A stretch of DNA of 64,000 nucleotides from contig NZ_RBZP01000011.1 in NCBI RefSeq assembly GCF_003628505.1, positions 1-64,000 on the forward strand, in the 5' to 3' direction. Positions 7,336 to 16,458 of the stretch are shown piece by piece. How positions within the stretch are numbered: position 1 is the stretch's first letter; the number at the start of each line of letters is the position of its first letter. This stretch comes from Oceanobacillus halophilus. Lineage in GTDB: Bacteria; Bacillota; Bacilli; Bacillales; Amphibacillaceae. A program made the translations under genes and the position numbers. The notes beneath the pieces are model-generated. The model did not search any database, was not told where the DNA came from, and worked only from the letters and a program-made list of their open reading frames with translations.

Positions 7336-8565
7336 TTACCTAGAAATAAGTCCTGTTACCAAGTATTTTTTCCAATTACTTTTATCTAATCCTAAAGAAT
7401 CCCAAGTTAGCTGTTTTATTTTTAACGGGGTTATAAACTTAGCCCCATTTCGAAACTGCTTATCTGGATTTTGTGCAACCATTTCACCCATTTCTATACC
7501 ATTTGTTATTTCTATTAAATTGTCCATACTTAGACCTGTTTCAACTATTTGCTTAGTCAACTTACCATCCTCAGACATTTTCCAGATAGAATCCATAAAT
7601 ACTGCACTATCTTTCAGAACTGTTGTGCCAATTGATTCCTCTAAAATAATAGAGACATCAGTATGATATCCTGGATAGATATTGGTTTGGTCCACTTCGT
7701 CATTCAGAGATACCTGGAATGAATAAATACTCTCTTTGTTAACATCAATCGCTTTTGGTGAATGACTAATATCACTCACCGTTCCATGCATCTCTTCTTC
7801 ATTTAAAGTAACATTTGCCTTGAACCCTGTCTTGACTTTTTTATGTTGGTCTTCTGTTAATTCTCCTGTAACATTTAATTCTTCACTTTGTATCGTTAAT
7901 ACTGGGTCCTCTAGTGAAACACTTAAATCTTGAATTTTTCCTTCATAAGGGCTCCCTACAGTTATCATATCTGAATTAGCCCGCAAAGTTTCTAATTGAC
8001 TTTCTATATATAATACTTCAGCATTCTTCTGCGCTAATTCTTTTTCTAAATCGACAAGATACTGCTGCCTTAATACCTCCGCTTCTTTTGTCGAATCAGG
8101 TAATTCGACCTGAAGTTCAAAATGGTCTTCTGTAATGTTGAAATTTGAAGTCGGATCTGCGGGGATGGTCGGAATTTGATACATCTGCATGTCGTTTATT
8201 GCCAACTCGATTGAAGAAATTTCTTCTTTTACTTTTTCCATTTCACTTATCAGTTTTGTTTCTGTTTCATAATAATCATGAACACGATAGGCATACAAAG
8301 GATCACCAATCGCAACATCATCCCCCTCATTTACCAAAAACTCCTCAAAACTACCTAAACTTTTGTCGAAGTATACATGTTCTTCTGTTTGTGCGGATAA
8401 CACACCAATAGCATCCATTTGTTCTACCATATCTGCTTCAAAGCTACTGACCCATTCGTTTATATATGAAACTCGATTAACTTTTCCATTATCGTCTATA
8501 TATATCAGCATAAGGTTTAATCCGATAAATAAAATCACGCCAATAAGTAGGATACGTCTTTTCAT
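7336..8565 (-). CDS. HlyD/RND-type membrane-fusion adaptor-like protein
   Basis: This is a 409-aa protein with an N-terminal signal-anchor, a lipoyl/barrel-sandwich hybrid domain split by a coiled-coil hairpin (about residues 90-200), a beta-barrel segment and a C-terminal region. This is the plan of periplasmic adaptor proteins; in Firmicutes such proteins usually work with a MacB/YknYZ-type ABC exporter. No ABC ATPase or permease is adjacent here. The start is an ATG that shares one base with the stop of the upstream YIP1 gene (TAATG), so the two are translationally coupled. The exported substrate is unknown. Confidence 0.7.
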   Translation of the reverse strand: MKRRILLIGVILFIGLNLMLIYIDDNGKVNRVSYINEWVSSFEADMVEQMDAIGVLSAQTEEHVYFDKSLGSFEEFLVNEGDDVAIGDPLYAYRVHDYYETETKLISEMEKVKEEISSIELAINDMQMYQIPTIPADPTSNFNITEDHFELQVELPDSTKEAEVLRQQYLVDLEKELAQKNAEVLYIESQLETLRANSDMITVGSPYEGKIQDLSVSLEDPVLTIQSEELNVTGELTEDQHKKVKTGFKANVTLNEEEMHGTVSDISHSPKAIDVNKESIYSFQVSLNDEVDQTNIYPGYHTDVSIILEESIGTTVLKDSAVFMDSIWKMSEDGKLTKQIVETGLSMDNLIEITNGIEMGEMVAQNPDKQFRNGAKFITPLKIKQLTWDSLGLDKSNWKKYLVTGLISR

Positions 8566-9239
8566 TAGTTGAACCACCCATTTATGAGATATGAGTCAGC
8601 AAATGCTATTACAGTAACCAAACACCAGCTGACAATATGCAACAAAATCACATTTAGCCAAACTACATATTTTTTAGATTGAGATAATGAAATAAGATAT
8701 TTCGCTTGAAACCAAATAACCCATATTTGAAATAATGATATGGTACCAAAAAAATAAATAATCCAAGACGTGTCAGTTAAATAGGATGCAATAACTCCAA
8801 ATGACAACGGTGAAACATACCAATCTAAGCCGATTAATAGTGCCATCGGAACCCAAATAAGACGTTCCACTAATAACACCACTAGTACTATCTGCTGCAT
8901 GATAAGGAGTTTCTGATAGGGAATATCTGTTAGTAGATAGTATAATAGACTTGGTATAAATAAAATAAATAGAGCAAAGATTAGTCCCCATAAGAATCGT
9001 CCTATGATAAACCAGAATTTACTAACCTCATAATCTATATTTGATAATGTAACCGCCTGTTCTGAAATTAAGTTTGACCCAACACCTAAATAGGCCGTCC
9101 ATCCATATATAAGCATTGAAAAAATCACTAAAAAAAAGCAAACTCTCCACAAATTAACAATTTGTTCAGCTTTAATAATTCTATGTATATGATCGTCTGC
9201 TGCACGGAAGAAACTTATTGGGTTCGTATAATATGTCAT
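8565..9239 (-). CDS. YIP1-family membrane protein
   Basis: This 224-aa protein has five predicted transmembrane helices after an N-terminal motif NPISFFR typical of bacterial Yip1 domains. The function is unknown. It is translationally coupled to the HlyD-like adaptor downstream. Yip1-type proteins are often found next to membrane-fusion adaptors in Bacillaceae, and the pair may form a small export or envelope-stress module. This functional idea is an inference. Confidence 0.7.
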   Translation of the reverse strand: MTYYTNPISFFRAADDHIHRIIKAEQIVNLWRVCFFLVIFSMLIYGWTAYLGVGSNLISEQAVTLSNIDYEVSKFWFIIGRFLWGLIFALFILFIPSLLYYLLTDIPYQKLLIMQQIVLVVLLVERLIWVPMALLIGLDWYVSPLSFGVIASYLTDTSWIIYFFGTISLFQIWVIWFQAKYLISLSQSKKYVVWLNVILLHIVSWCLVTVIAFADSYLINGWFN

Positions 9240-9408
9240 TTTTCTACATCCCTTAAAATACTCTATTCATGTGTTCAAAAAGGTGGATAAATTTAAACAA
9301 CCTCTATTACAATCCCTTACATATACTACATTTTATATCATCATCCGATAAAAAACTACGAATATTCCATTTTATAACAAGAATAGGGAATAGTACCTAA
9401 AATTAGAT

Positions 9409-9461
9409 AAGGCTGGGACAAAAGAAATTTAATGTGGAAATTCCTTTTTTATCCCAGCCTT
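9409..9461 (-). terminator. Hairpin after the acetyltransferase gene
   Basis: AAGGCTGGGA (9409-9418) pairs perfectly with TCCCAGCCTT (9452-9461). The intervening 33 bases are AT-rich. It lies just beyond the stop of the acetyltransferase gene and is probably its terminator. Confidence 0.6.
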
Positions 9462-9490
9462 CCTTCACTCTCTATACCCACAATCGACAT

Positions 9491-10663
9491 TCAAAAGAAA
9501 TCCGGAAAATATGTTTGCTTATAAGGGATTATTTGATCTAATTGATCGATATCGTTTGAGTTCCCACTAATTAATCCCATATCGTATAATTCTCTGGGAC
9601 GTTTATACCCAAAGAACATAGAAGTTAGCTGTTGAATCGAGCATTGAATAGCTACCTGATTCTTAGTCTCTGCTGCACGTGTAACATGTACCTGTCCATT
9701 GGTTTGTTCCAATATATAATCCCCACTATTATCAGAGAAAAAGGTATCTTCCACACGTAATAAAAGAGAAAATGATTTTGTCGAATTCTGATAGATATAC
9801 TGATTTAGAAATGCTGATACATCTACAATTCTTGCCATAAAATAAGGTTTTACTTTTTGGTTAAATCGAGGTTCTTCTACAAGAAGTGGAAGATTGTCGT
9901 TTTCGGGCACAGTCATTTCTACCTTTTTAGCCATCGAGTCATGATTTGCAATAAATTGTAACAAGATCTTTAAGCCGTTTGGAGTGCAATAGGCCATTTC
10001 ATCCACAGTGAATACTTCCTTTTTTACCTCATAAATGAGATAGCCTTCTGCTTGGTTTTCGTTATTGTATGCCACCGCTACCACTTGGTTATCCTCATTT
10101 AGTATCCGCTGTTGCCACCACATTTCATCACGAGTAAGTGCTCCATTATATAACTTTACAAAACGACTATATATATCGTGAAGCAAAGGGATATCAGGAT
10201 TGATTCGTTTTACAAATCCAGATTCATGCCAACGTTTTTTTAATCTTTCGATTGGAATTTCGTATGTTTTTTCTGCAAAGGTCATTTCCCAGCCATACTG
10301 ACGGTAAAATGGCGCGGAAAAGGGATGAAGGTAAGAAACCGTTTGTCCATTGGCTTTCATATATTTTAGAGCATGTAAAAGCAGGTCCTTAATCATTCCT
10401 TTTCTGCGATATTCTGGCCAAGTTGCAACCGCACTTATACCACCCATTTCAAAATCTTTGCCATTTATGTAGACAGTCAGTGGAATCAAATGCAATTTTG
10501 CGGCGATTTCTTCATTATCCATTACCCCCCAAATAATATGTCTATCTGCTTCATGTTTCTTCTTTTCTAGTGCTTCTTTTGACAGGACATACTGGAAAGC
10601 ATATTGAGACAGGGAAAAAATCTCGTCATAATCTTTCGCACCTAATTGTTTAATTTCTGTCAT
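9491..10663 (-). CDS. Eis-like GNAT N-acetyltransferase
   Basis: This is a 390-aa protein. The N-terminal half is a GNAT fold with the acetyl-CoA motif region (GGISAVATWPEYRRKGMIKDLL). A second GNAT-like domain follows, then a C-terminal SCP2-like sterol-carrier fold (from about residue 285). This is the architecture of the Eis/enhanced-intracellular-survival family. Those enzymes acetylate amines, including aminoglycosides, but the substrate here is unknown. I use the ATG at 10663, which follows GGAGGAAGG. A longer frame upstream lacks a good site. Confidence 0.82.
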   Translation of the reverse strand: MTEIKQLGAKDYDEIFSLSQYAFQYVLSKEALEKKKHEADRHIIWGVMDNEEIAAKLHLIPLTVYINGKDFEMGGISAVATWPEYRRKGMIKDLLLHALKYMKANGQTVSYLHPFSAPFYRQYGWEMTFAEKTYEIPIERLKKRWHESGFVKRINPDIPLLHDIYSRFVKLYNGALTRDEMWWQQRILNEDNQVVAVAYNNENQAEGYLIYEVKKEVFTVDEMAYCTPNGLKILLQFIANHDSMAKKVEMTVPENDNLPLLVEEPRFNQKVKPYFMARIVDVSAFLNQYIYQNSTKSFSLLLRVEDTFFSDNSGDYILEQTNGQVHVTRAAETKNQVAIQCSIQQLTSMFFGYKRPRELYDMGLISGNSNDIDQLDQIIPYKQTYFPDFF

Positions 10664-10930
10664 ATCCTTCCTCCATTCTAATGCTATTATGGCATTTTTT
10701 ACTATCTTAGTCATTCAGATAATATCTACTAATCTATCAACTACAAAGATCAATAGTAACAGCTTAGCAAAGAGCATCAGAATAACCAATCATTTAGTTA
10801 AGGGTATTGAATCCAACATAACGATGACTTCTGCGTTTACCCGCTACGGAAAGCGTAGTCTTCTTCTGAAGCGTATCTAAGCACTTAAAAAAGATGCTCC
10901 ATGTATAGAGCATCTTTTTAAAATATATTT
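10664..10930. other. Short intergenic region with repeat remnant
   Basis: No gene is seen. Around 10838-10873 the bases CCGCTACGGAAAGCGTAG resemble the arm of the dispersed inverted-repeat family (compare 57070-57088), so this is a likely degraded copy. A terminator hairpin closes the region at 10889-10920. Confidence 0.45.
10889..10920 (-). terminator. Terminator of the first GPH symporter gene
   Basis: AAAAAGATGCTC / GAGCATCTTTTT with a seven-base loop. A perfect 12-bp stem ends in a T run on the minus strand. Confidence 0.9.
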
Positions 10931-12313
10931 TTATGATTGTTTTGCATCAAGGTCAGCTGCGATTTCTTCTAATTTCTCATCAGATAAAGTGTATCCAAAC
11001 TTAAAGATAATAAAGCTAACCACACATGCGATTGCTGGTAGCAATACCATTAAAACTTCCAGACCTAAGATAGTATCCGCTGTTTGGACAGCGTTTGGAA
11101 CATATCCGATGATAGTAAGTCCCATTGCACCAACAAATCCCGCGATTGCTTGAGATACTTTACGTAAGAAACTGTATAAGGAATAGGTTGTACCTTCTTG
11201 TCTAATCCCAGATTTCCATTCGCCATAATCGATAACATCAGATATAAATGCCCACATGAGCATGTTTGGTATCGTAATTCCCATCATTCCAAGCACTAAT
11301 AATGGAAGTACTGTCATTTCGGAGATTGGAACAACGAATAATAAAGCGAATGCTACGGTTGCAAGAGCAAACCCAAATAAGGAAACATTTTTCTTCCCAA
11401 ATTTCTTGGATAGTTTTGGAAGGAGCATTACAATTACTACTGTAGCTCCAATATTTAAAGCATTAAATACCGGGAACAACATTTCATTATCCAATACATA
11501 TTTAAAGTAATACATCCCAACTGATTGGTTTATTAGCATTGCCGATAGAACAAAAAATGTCATCCCACAAAGTGCTAAGAATGGTCCATTTTTTATAATA
11601 CGCGTAATCATTTGCATATTTATCTTCTCTGGTTTTGCAGAAGCAACTGGTTTTATTCGTTCCTTTGTATTTCTATATGTTATATAGTAAAAGATTAGAG
11701 CAATAACTCCCATCATTGCTACAACGGCTGGGTAGCCGATTTGTGGACTTGAAAACAAATTAACTAATGGTACTACGCCAACCCCTACGAAGAAGATACC
11801 AACCATAGAACCTAATCCACGAAATGAAGATAGTGCTGCTCTGTCACCAGAATCTCTTGTCATTACGGATGCCATGGATCCATAAGGAATATTAATCACC
11901 GTATAAGCCATTCCAAAAAGTATATAGGTCACGTACGCATATACAATTTTACCACCATCAGAAAGATCTGGAGATAGGAATAATAGAACCGACATGACAA
12001 CTAACGGTATTCCCGCCCACTTTAAATATGGTCTAAATCTACCATTCGGATTATTCCCACCAAACCGATCGATAATTACCCCCATCATTGTATCTGTAAA
12101 CGCGTCCAAAATACGAGCAACTAAGAATAATGTAGCTACCACTGCTGCTGCGATTCCAAAAACATCTGTATAGAATACCAATAAATATGTGGATACCATT
12201 GAAAAGGCTAAATTATTTGCTGTATCACCTAAACCATAGGAAAGCTTTTCTTTCATACTTAATTTCTCAGTAGTAACAGCTTTCTCTACGTACTCCTCTT
12301 TTAAATTTTCCAT
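10931..12313 (-). CDS. GPH-family sugar:cation symporter (MFS type)
   Basis: This 460-aa protein has about 12 transmembrane helices and hallmark GPH/MelB features: the early SYGLGDTANNLAF block, DAFTDTMMGVIIDR (loop 2-3 Asp residues) and WAFISDVIDYGEW. Members import glycosides, glucuronides or pentosides with Na+ or H+. The hexuronate genes in this region make a glucuronide or uronate cargo likely. The ribosome-binding site CGGAGG precedes the ATG. It is divergent from an AraC-family gene, which probably controls it. A TATAAT -10 at about 12355 has no good -35, in keeping with activation. Confidence 0.85.
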   Translation of the reverse strand: MENLKEEYVEKAVTTEKLSMKEKLSYGLGDTANNLAFSMVSTYLLVFYTDVFGIAAAVVATLFLVARILDAFTDTMMGVIIDRFGGNNPNGRFRPYLKWAGIPLVVMSVLLFLSPDLSDGGKIVYAYVTYILFGMAYTVINIPYGSMASVMTRDSGDRAALSSFRGLGSMVGIFFVGVGVVPLVNLFSSPQIGYPAVVAMMGVIALIFYYITYRNTKERIKPVASAKPEKINMQMITRIIKNGPFLALCGMTFFVLSAMLINQSVGMYYFKYVLDNEMLFPVFNALNIGATVVIVMLLPKLSKKFGKKNVSLFGFALATVAFALLFVVPISEMTVLPLLVLGMMGITIPNMLMWAFISDVIDYGEWKSGIRQEGTTYSLYSFLRKVSQAIAGFVGAMGLTIIGYVPNAVQTADTILGLEVLMVLLPAIACVVSFIIFKFGYTLSDEKLEEIAADLDAKQS

Positions 12314-12415
12314 TGAAAAACCTCCGTATATGTTGCAATCGATTTCATGTACCTATTATAATAAAAATGTAAGCATTTTTATAAGGATTAATCCAGCATA
12401 ATCAGGATAAATATA

Positions 12416-12454
12416 ACGTTTTCATGTAACGCTTCCATGAAACGCTTTCTAATA
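12416..12454. promoter_or_regulatory. Three 13-bp direct repeats between symporter and AraC gene
   Basis: Three tandem 13-bp units share the pattern AACG(T/C)TT(T/C)CATG and cover the region just before the AraC gene start. AraC-family proteins bind direct repeats. CcpA sites can also look similar on the other strand, so the binding protein is not certain. Confidence 0.4.
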
Positions 12455-12466
12455 GAGGGGGATACT

Positions 12467-13669
12467 ATGGACTATAAACAGGCTAATATTCTAACAGCAG
12501 CTATGAAACTATATAATCTAACCAATTTAAATACCTACGTATTAGATCAAAATGGAGATTTTATCTACCTTAATGAAAAGGTTACTACACCTCCTTTTAT
12601 GCCAGGAACAGACGAGAGAGACACTTTGTACCTTTTTCAGGAAATTTCAAAAACCAACAAAATATACTCCTATTTAAATGAATGGAATTTACACTATTTA
12701 GGATTGTCCTTCGAAACGGAGGAAAAATATACGATAATTATTGGCCCCTTTTTAGAAGCTACACCAGATATCTATGCTTTAACAAGAAAATACAAACTAC
12801 TTAATAACGAGATTGAGGACCTCCGTATTTTCTTGAACCAATTAGATGTCTTATCTATAGATAAGATAAATACTTTTGCCAGTCTACTAAATCAGTTTGA
12901 ACTACTGTTACAGAAAGAACCTGATTTTGAAATAATTAATCCTAGAAATAACAAAAATGAAATGGATACCAAGAACCCATACAATGTGAGTGAAGAAGAA
13001 GATGTAATAAAAATGAGGTATAAAATAGAGGAAAAACTTATACATGCTGTAGAAGCAGGAGATAAGAGAAAAGCGAAAGAACTTCACATTTCAAATAACA
13101 TGCTCTTTTCATTTTCTGATCGCTTTCCTAATCAACCATTAAGAAGAGTAAAGAATTTAGCAATTGTACTTAATACTCTTTTACGCACTGCAGCAAGAAA
13201 CAGCAAAGTACCAGCAATTCTTATTCACCGCATCTCTGAAAAATACGTCTATGAAATAGAATATACAAGCCAATTAGCCAAATTATACCACTTATACGAT
13301 GAAATGATAGATAGTTATTCAGATGTTGTCATGTCAAATGCCCTAAGGAAATATTCTAAAGTTGTGCAGCAAGTAATTGAGTACTTAATCAACTTCTATG
13401 ACCAACAAATTGACAAGGAGGAACTTTCTACACTTACATTTACTCACCCCAGTCATCTGTCTCGTAAATTTAAACAAGAAACTGGATTGACCATAACAGG
13501 TTACCAACAGACGTTGCGTATAAACCAAGCAAAATATCTACTACGCTCAGAAAACCTGCCTATTGAGGAAATAGCTTGGTTAGTTGGCTATGATGACTCA
13601 TCTTATTTTACGAGAGTATTTAAGAAAGAAACCGGATCTACACCGACTCAGTATCGGGAGGAAAACTAG
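12467..13669 (+). CDS. AraC-family transcriptional regulator
   Basis: This is a 400-aa regulator. The C-terminal 100 residues hold two helix-turn-helix motifs typical of AraC/XylS (HPSHLSRKFKQETG and IAWLVGYDDSSYFTRVFKKETG). The N-terminal 300 residues look like a large sensory region with no cupin signature. I place the start at the ATG at 12467, after AGAGGGGGA. A slightly longer frame overlaps the direct-repeat region. It is divergent from a GPH symporter and probably activates it in response to a sugar. The inducer is unknown. Confidence 0.85.
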   Translation: MDYKQANILTAAMKLYNLTNLNTYVLDQNGDFIYLNEKVTTPPFMPGTDERDTLYLFQEISKTNKIYSYLNEWNLHYLGLSFETEEKYTIIIGPFLEATPDIYALTRKYKLLNNEIEDLRIFLNQLDVLSIDKINTFASLLNQFELLLQKEPDFEIINPRNNKNEMDTKNPYNVSEEEDVIKMRYKIEEKLIHAVEAGDKRKAKELHISNNMLFSFSDRFPNQPLRRVKNLAIVLNTLLRTAARNSKVPAILIHRISEKYVYEIEYTSQLAKLYHLYDEMIDSYSDVVMSNALRKYSKVVQQVIEYLINFYDQQIDKEELSTLTFTHPSHLSRKFKQETGLTITGYQQTLRINQAKYLLRSENLPIEEIAWLVGYDDSSYFTRVFKKETGSTPTQYREEN

Positions 13670-13671
13670 AA

Positions 13672-13702
13672 GCAGGGATCACTCGGGTCCCTTGTTTTTG
13701 AA
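13672..13702 (+). terminator. Terminator of the AraC gene
   Basis: A short GC-rich hairpin (AGGGATC / GGGTCCCT with a four-base loop) is followed by TTGTTTTTG, just after the stop codon. Confidence 0.65.
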
Positions 13703-13808
13703 TGGATAAGAGAGGGGGTAGGGAGTTTACATCCTATGTTATGAAATTCATTACTTTTGAGTTGATAGAAACTCTTAATAATTTGAATTCAGATTAATGT
13801 GCTTAACT

Positions 13809-13930
13809 CTCGCTGCAGAAATACACTACGCTTTCCGCGGGGAGCTGGTGAGCCTCCTTCGTGCTGACGCACAAAGCAGTCTCACCGATGCTCTTCTTCC
13901 CGCAGGAGTCTCCGTGTATTTCCTTCGCTA
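13809..13930. repeat. Dispersed inverted-repeat element, copy A
   Basis: A 122-bp GC-rich unit. Its ends pair with each other (GAAATACAC at the left, GTGTATTTC at the right). Its core contains CTTTCCGCGG and CCCGCAGGAGTCTCC, also present in copies at 14006-14188, 56618-56811 and 56919-57088. No transposase is seen. It looks like a non-coding mobile or structured repeat. Confidence 0.7.
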
Positions 13931-14005
13931 ATTTGGTGCTTTATAACTTCCAAGCATGTTATAAAGATTTTATAGATATAGATATAGCTACCACTATTAA
14001 GCAGG

Positions 14006-14188
14006 TTGATTGGAGCGGAGGGCAGTCGACTCCTCGAAAATAAAGGGCAATTTTCTTCGTGCGATGTAATGCTGCCGCAGCCTTCCTTGTCCTGCGGGAG
14101 GATAGGCCTAGATGAGACCCCGCAGTGCGCTAGCACGAGGAGGCTCATCAGCCGCCCGCGGAAAGCGACTGCCCGGAGCGGAAATCAA
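14006..14188. repeat. Dispersed inverted-repeat element, copy B
   Basis: A 183-bp unit bounded by TTGATT and AATCAA. The arms GGGCAGTCG and CGACTGCCC pair. The core includes TCCTGCGGGA and CCTAGATGAGAC, shared with copies C and D. The arm sequence differs from copy A but still pairs internally. There is no protein-coding potential beyond fortuitous frames. Confidence 0.7.
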
Positions 14189-14257
14189 CAAAGCACTAAA
14201 TTAGATAATTATTCTTAATTAAAGAAAGTAGCAGTTTATATAAACTACGACACAAAT

Positions 14258-14301
14258 AAAAAAGCTGCAACTAATGCCATTGCATCAGTTGCAGCTTTTT
14301 A
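14258..14301 (-). terminator. Terminator of the second GPH symporter gene
   Basis: AAAAAAGCTGCAACT pairs with AGTTGCAGCTTTTT around a short loop. A long, nearly perfect stem ends in T runs. Confidence 0.9.
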
Positions 14302-14305
14302 CACC

Positions 14306-15772
14306 TTATACTGCTTCTTCATCTTTATCTTCAATTTTACCTTCTGCTTTCAATCTAGCTAATTCCGTTTGGATTTCTTCCATTTTCTTGTCATCTAGTT
14401 TATAGAACTTCATGCAAGTAAGAGATATAATTAACATTAAAGCTGGTAAACCAAATGCTAGTAATAGAGTCATTCCAAATACTGGTGTAGTTAAAGCATC
14501 GTTAACAGTTGGGAATGCATCTTTAAAGCCAATCATCGCCACACCGAAACCTACTATCGCAGGTGCAAGAGAGGTGATTAATTTATCAATAAATGAGAAC
14601 AATGTTCCTAACATACCAGGTACATATCGACCTGATTTATAGGTTTCATAATCAGAGATATCAGCAATCATCGGGTTAACCAATGTAGAAGGGATTTGTC
14701 CAAAGCCCATTGCTAGTGTATATAATACCACAAATACTACTAGACTCACCATTGACATTGAGGTAGGTTCACTCATAACTAAGAATAAAGCAACTAAACC
14801 TACCAAGGCCCCAAAGGCAATCCATGTTGCTTGTACAAATGATTTTCTCATACCACGTTTTCTGGCTACGGCAACCGCGATAAATGTAATTATTAAAATC
14901 GGTACAGTTGTAATCATAGATATTGTACCACTTAATGCATAATTACCCATTAAAATTCCGAACACCATCACCATAACAACAGATTGACGTAATAGACTAA
15001 AAGCTAACTTATCCGCTGTAACCGCAGTAATCAATAATTGCAACGGTTTATTTCCTTTTAGAATTGGCCAGTAGTCGCGAAATCTTGTGTTCACTGTCAT
15101 ATCTGCTAATCCATAGAATTCTTTACGGTCTTTACCTGAAATACCGATAACTGCTAGAATAGTAGAAATACCTGCAATAATGATAGCCAACGTATTCAAC
15201 TCTGCGAATAATTCTAGAGTAAAATCGCCATGTTTGGCAATTAGATAAGATGCAACATATACCTGACCTACAGTAAAGATTACTGTATTGTAAATCCCAT
15301 CAAAGATAGAAAATACTGGACGTTGTTTCGGGTCATTGGTTAATACGGTTTGCGCCGCTTTCGTAACAGCTGTTTGTAGTGTATATCCAACAACATATAA
15401 AGCATAAGTTAAAATAAAGAAAATCAATTGAAACTCCTGTGGTAATGTGTGAGTAATGGTATACATTAAAATAATAGAAGTAGCTAAAATCGCATTACCT
15501 AAAACCATCATCGGTCTGAACTTACCAAACTTCGATTCTGTCTTATCGATAATAAAACCAACAATTGGGTCAGTAATACCGTCGAAAACTCTCATAAATG
15601 TTAACACCATACTTACTACTGCAACTGTCAACCCCGCTATTCCAGCCGCATAATAAGAAACAAAAGTTAGAATAAACATATAAAGATTTGTTGCTGTATT
15701 ATTCAGTGCAAAAAAACCAATTTGCCATAGCTTTGCTCTGTTATATTCTTGATTAACTGCTCCTGTTGACAT
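14306..15772 (-). CDS. GPH-family sugar:cation symporter
   Basis: This 488-aa, 12-helix transporter is of the GPH family, with the conserved VFDGITDPIVGFIIDKTES loop and a MIADISDYETYKSGRY block. It is a distant paralogue of the protein at 10931-12313. The charged C-terminal tail (MKFYKLDDKKMEE) is shared with a gene remnant upstream (16223-16351). The ribosome-binding site GGGAGGAAA precedes the ATG. Upstream it has a cre-like site and a TTTGTT-N5-AACAAA palindrome that links it to the ROK-regulated uronate genes. The likely cargo is therefore glucuronate, gluconate or a glucuronide. Confidence 0.87.
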   Translation of the reverse strand: MSTGAVNQEYNRAKLWQIGFFALNNTATNLYMFILTFVSYYAAGIAGLTVAVVSMVLTFMRVFDGITDPIVGFIIDKTESKFGKFRPMMVLGNAILATSIILMYTITHTLPQEFQLIFFILTYALYVVGYTLQTAVTKAAQTVLTNDPKQRPVFSIFDGIYNTVIFTVGQVYVASYLIAKHGDFTLELFAELNTLAIIIAGISTILAVIGISGKDRKEFYGLADMTVNTRFRDYWPILKGNKPLQLLITAVTADKLAFSLLRQSVVMVMVFGILMGNYALSGTISMITTVPILIITFIAVAVARKRGMRKSFVQATWIAFGALVGLVALFLVMSEPTSMSMVSLVVFVVLYTLAMGFGQIPSTLVNPMIADISDYETYKSGRYVPGMLGTLFSFIDKLITSLAPAIVGFGVAMIGFKDAFPTVNDALTTPVFGMTLLLAFGLPALMLIISLTCMKFYKLDDKKMEEIQTELARLKAEGKIEDKDEEAV

Positions 15773-15885
15773 ATTTATTTCCTCCCTTTATTGAACCGTT
15801 TTCATTTGATCACTAAATGCTACATTGCTATAAATTATATAAATCTATTAGAACGAATAATTAGGTTAACCTGGAAGTTAGTTAT

Positions 15886-15902
15886 TTTGTTAGACCAACA
15901 AA
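15886..15902. promoter_or_regulatory. Putative ROK-repressor operator upstream of symporter
   Basis: TTTGTT-AGACC-AACAAA, a 17-bp palindrome with the same half-sites and spacing as the sites at 20209 and 31915. It is flanked by two direct repeats AACCTGNAAGTTA (15868-15880 and 15909-15921). It resembles XylR operators of Bacillaceae. Confidence 0.55.
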
Positions 15903-15929
15903 CTAACTAACCTGTAAGTTAATACTATA

Positions 15930-15943
15930 TGAAAACGCTTTTA
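15930..15943. promoter_or_regulatory. cre-like catabolite-repression site
   Basis: TGAAAACGCTTTTA matches the CcpA consensus TGWAARCGYTWNCA at 13 of 14 positions. It lies upstream of the second GPH symporter, near the ROK-type operator. Confidence 0.5.
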
Positions 15944-16222
15944 TATGCAAGCGTTTTTTTAATAATTTTAGTAAAATTATTTCAGAAAAAGTTACTATCA
16001 CACTCGAAACAGCTAAATTATGTATTTATATTGCAGTTTATGAATAAGATTTGATTTTTTTGAATGATAATCTTTTATCCTCCACAAGATAAAAGTAGGA
16101 TAAATTGCCAAGTACATTCCACTGACAACTTATCCTCATTAAAAATGACAATAAATATTAATAAGTAACCTACAAAGTTTCCCCTCTGTATCGTCACAAT
16201 CACTATTTAATTCATTTCTCCT

Positions 16223-16351
16223 TTACTTAATATCTCTTTTCTCACTATTACTATCTTCCTTCATTTTAGCGATACCAGCTTGAACTTCTTCCATCTTCTT
16301 ATAATCCAACTTGTAAAATTTCATTGCAATCAATGTAATAATATGTCCAAT
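16223..16351 (-). pseudogene. 3' remnant of a third GPH symporter gene
   Basis: The minus strand encodes about 42 residues ending at a TAA at 16223-16225. They include MKFYKLDYKKMEEVQ, clearly related to the C-terminus of the symporter at 14306-15772 (MKFYKLDDKKMEEIQ). No open frame or transmembrane segments extend upstream, so only the tail of a duplicated transporter gene is left. It sits between the intact symporter and gntK, suggesting deletion within a former transporter-gntK arrangement. Confidence 0.7.
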
Positions 16352-16398
16352 AACATAAGGATAATAATGATGAATATTGCATAAAAATTAATTAAAAA

Positions 16399-16430
16399 GA
16401 GAGAAGCTTTCAACGTAGAAAACATCTCTC
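16399..16430 (-). terminator. Terminator of gntK
   Basis: GAGAGA and TCTCTC pair around a roughly 20-base AT-rich loop. The minus strand then continues into TTTTTAATTAATTTTT. It is a moderate-strength stem directly after the gntK stop. Confidence 0.55.
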
Positions 16431-16458
16431 CTGAGTTAAGTTAAAGTATATTTAAACC

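Noticed and set aside
12416-12454. cre site for CcpA upstream of the AraC gene
   Set aside because: The 13-bp units look partly like cre on the minus strand but each has several mismatches and a shortened spacer; listed as direct repeats instead.
13861-14218. Open frames in the GC-rich repeat copies A and B
   Set aside because: They lie wholly in dispersed inverted repeats and differ between copies; no conserved protein.
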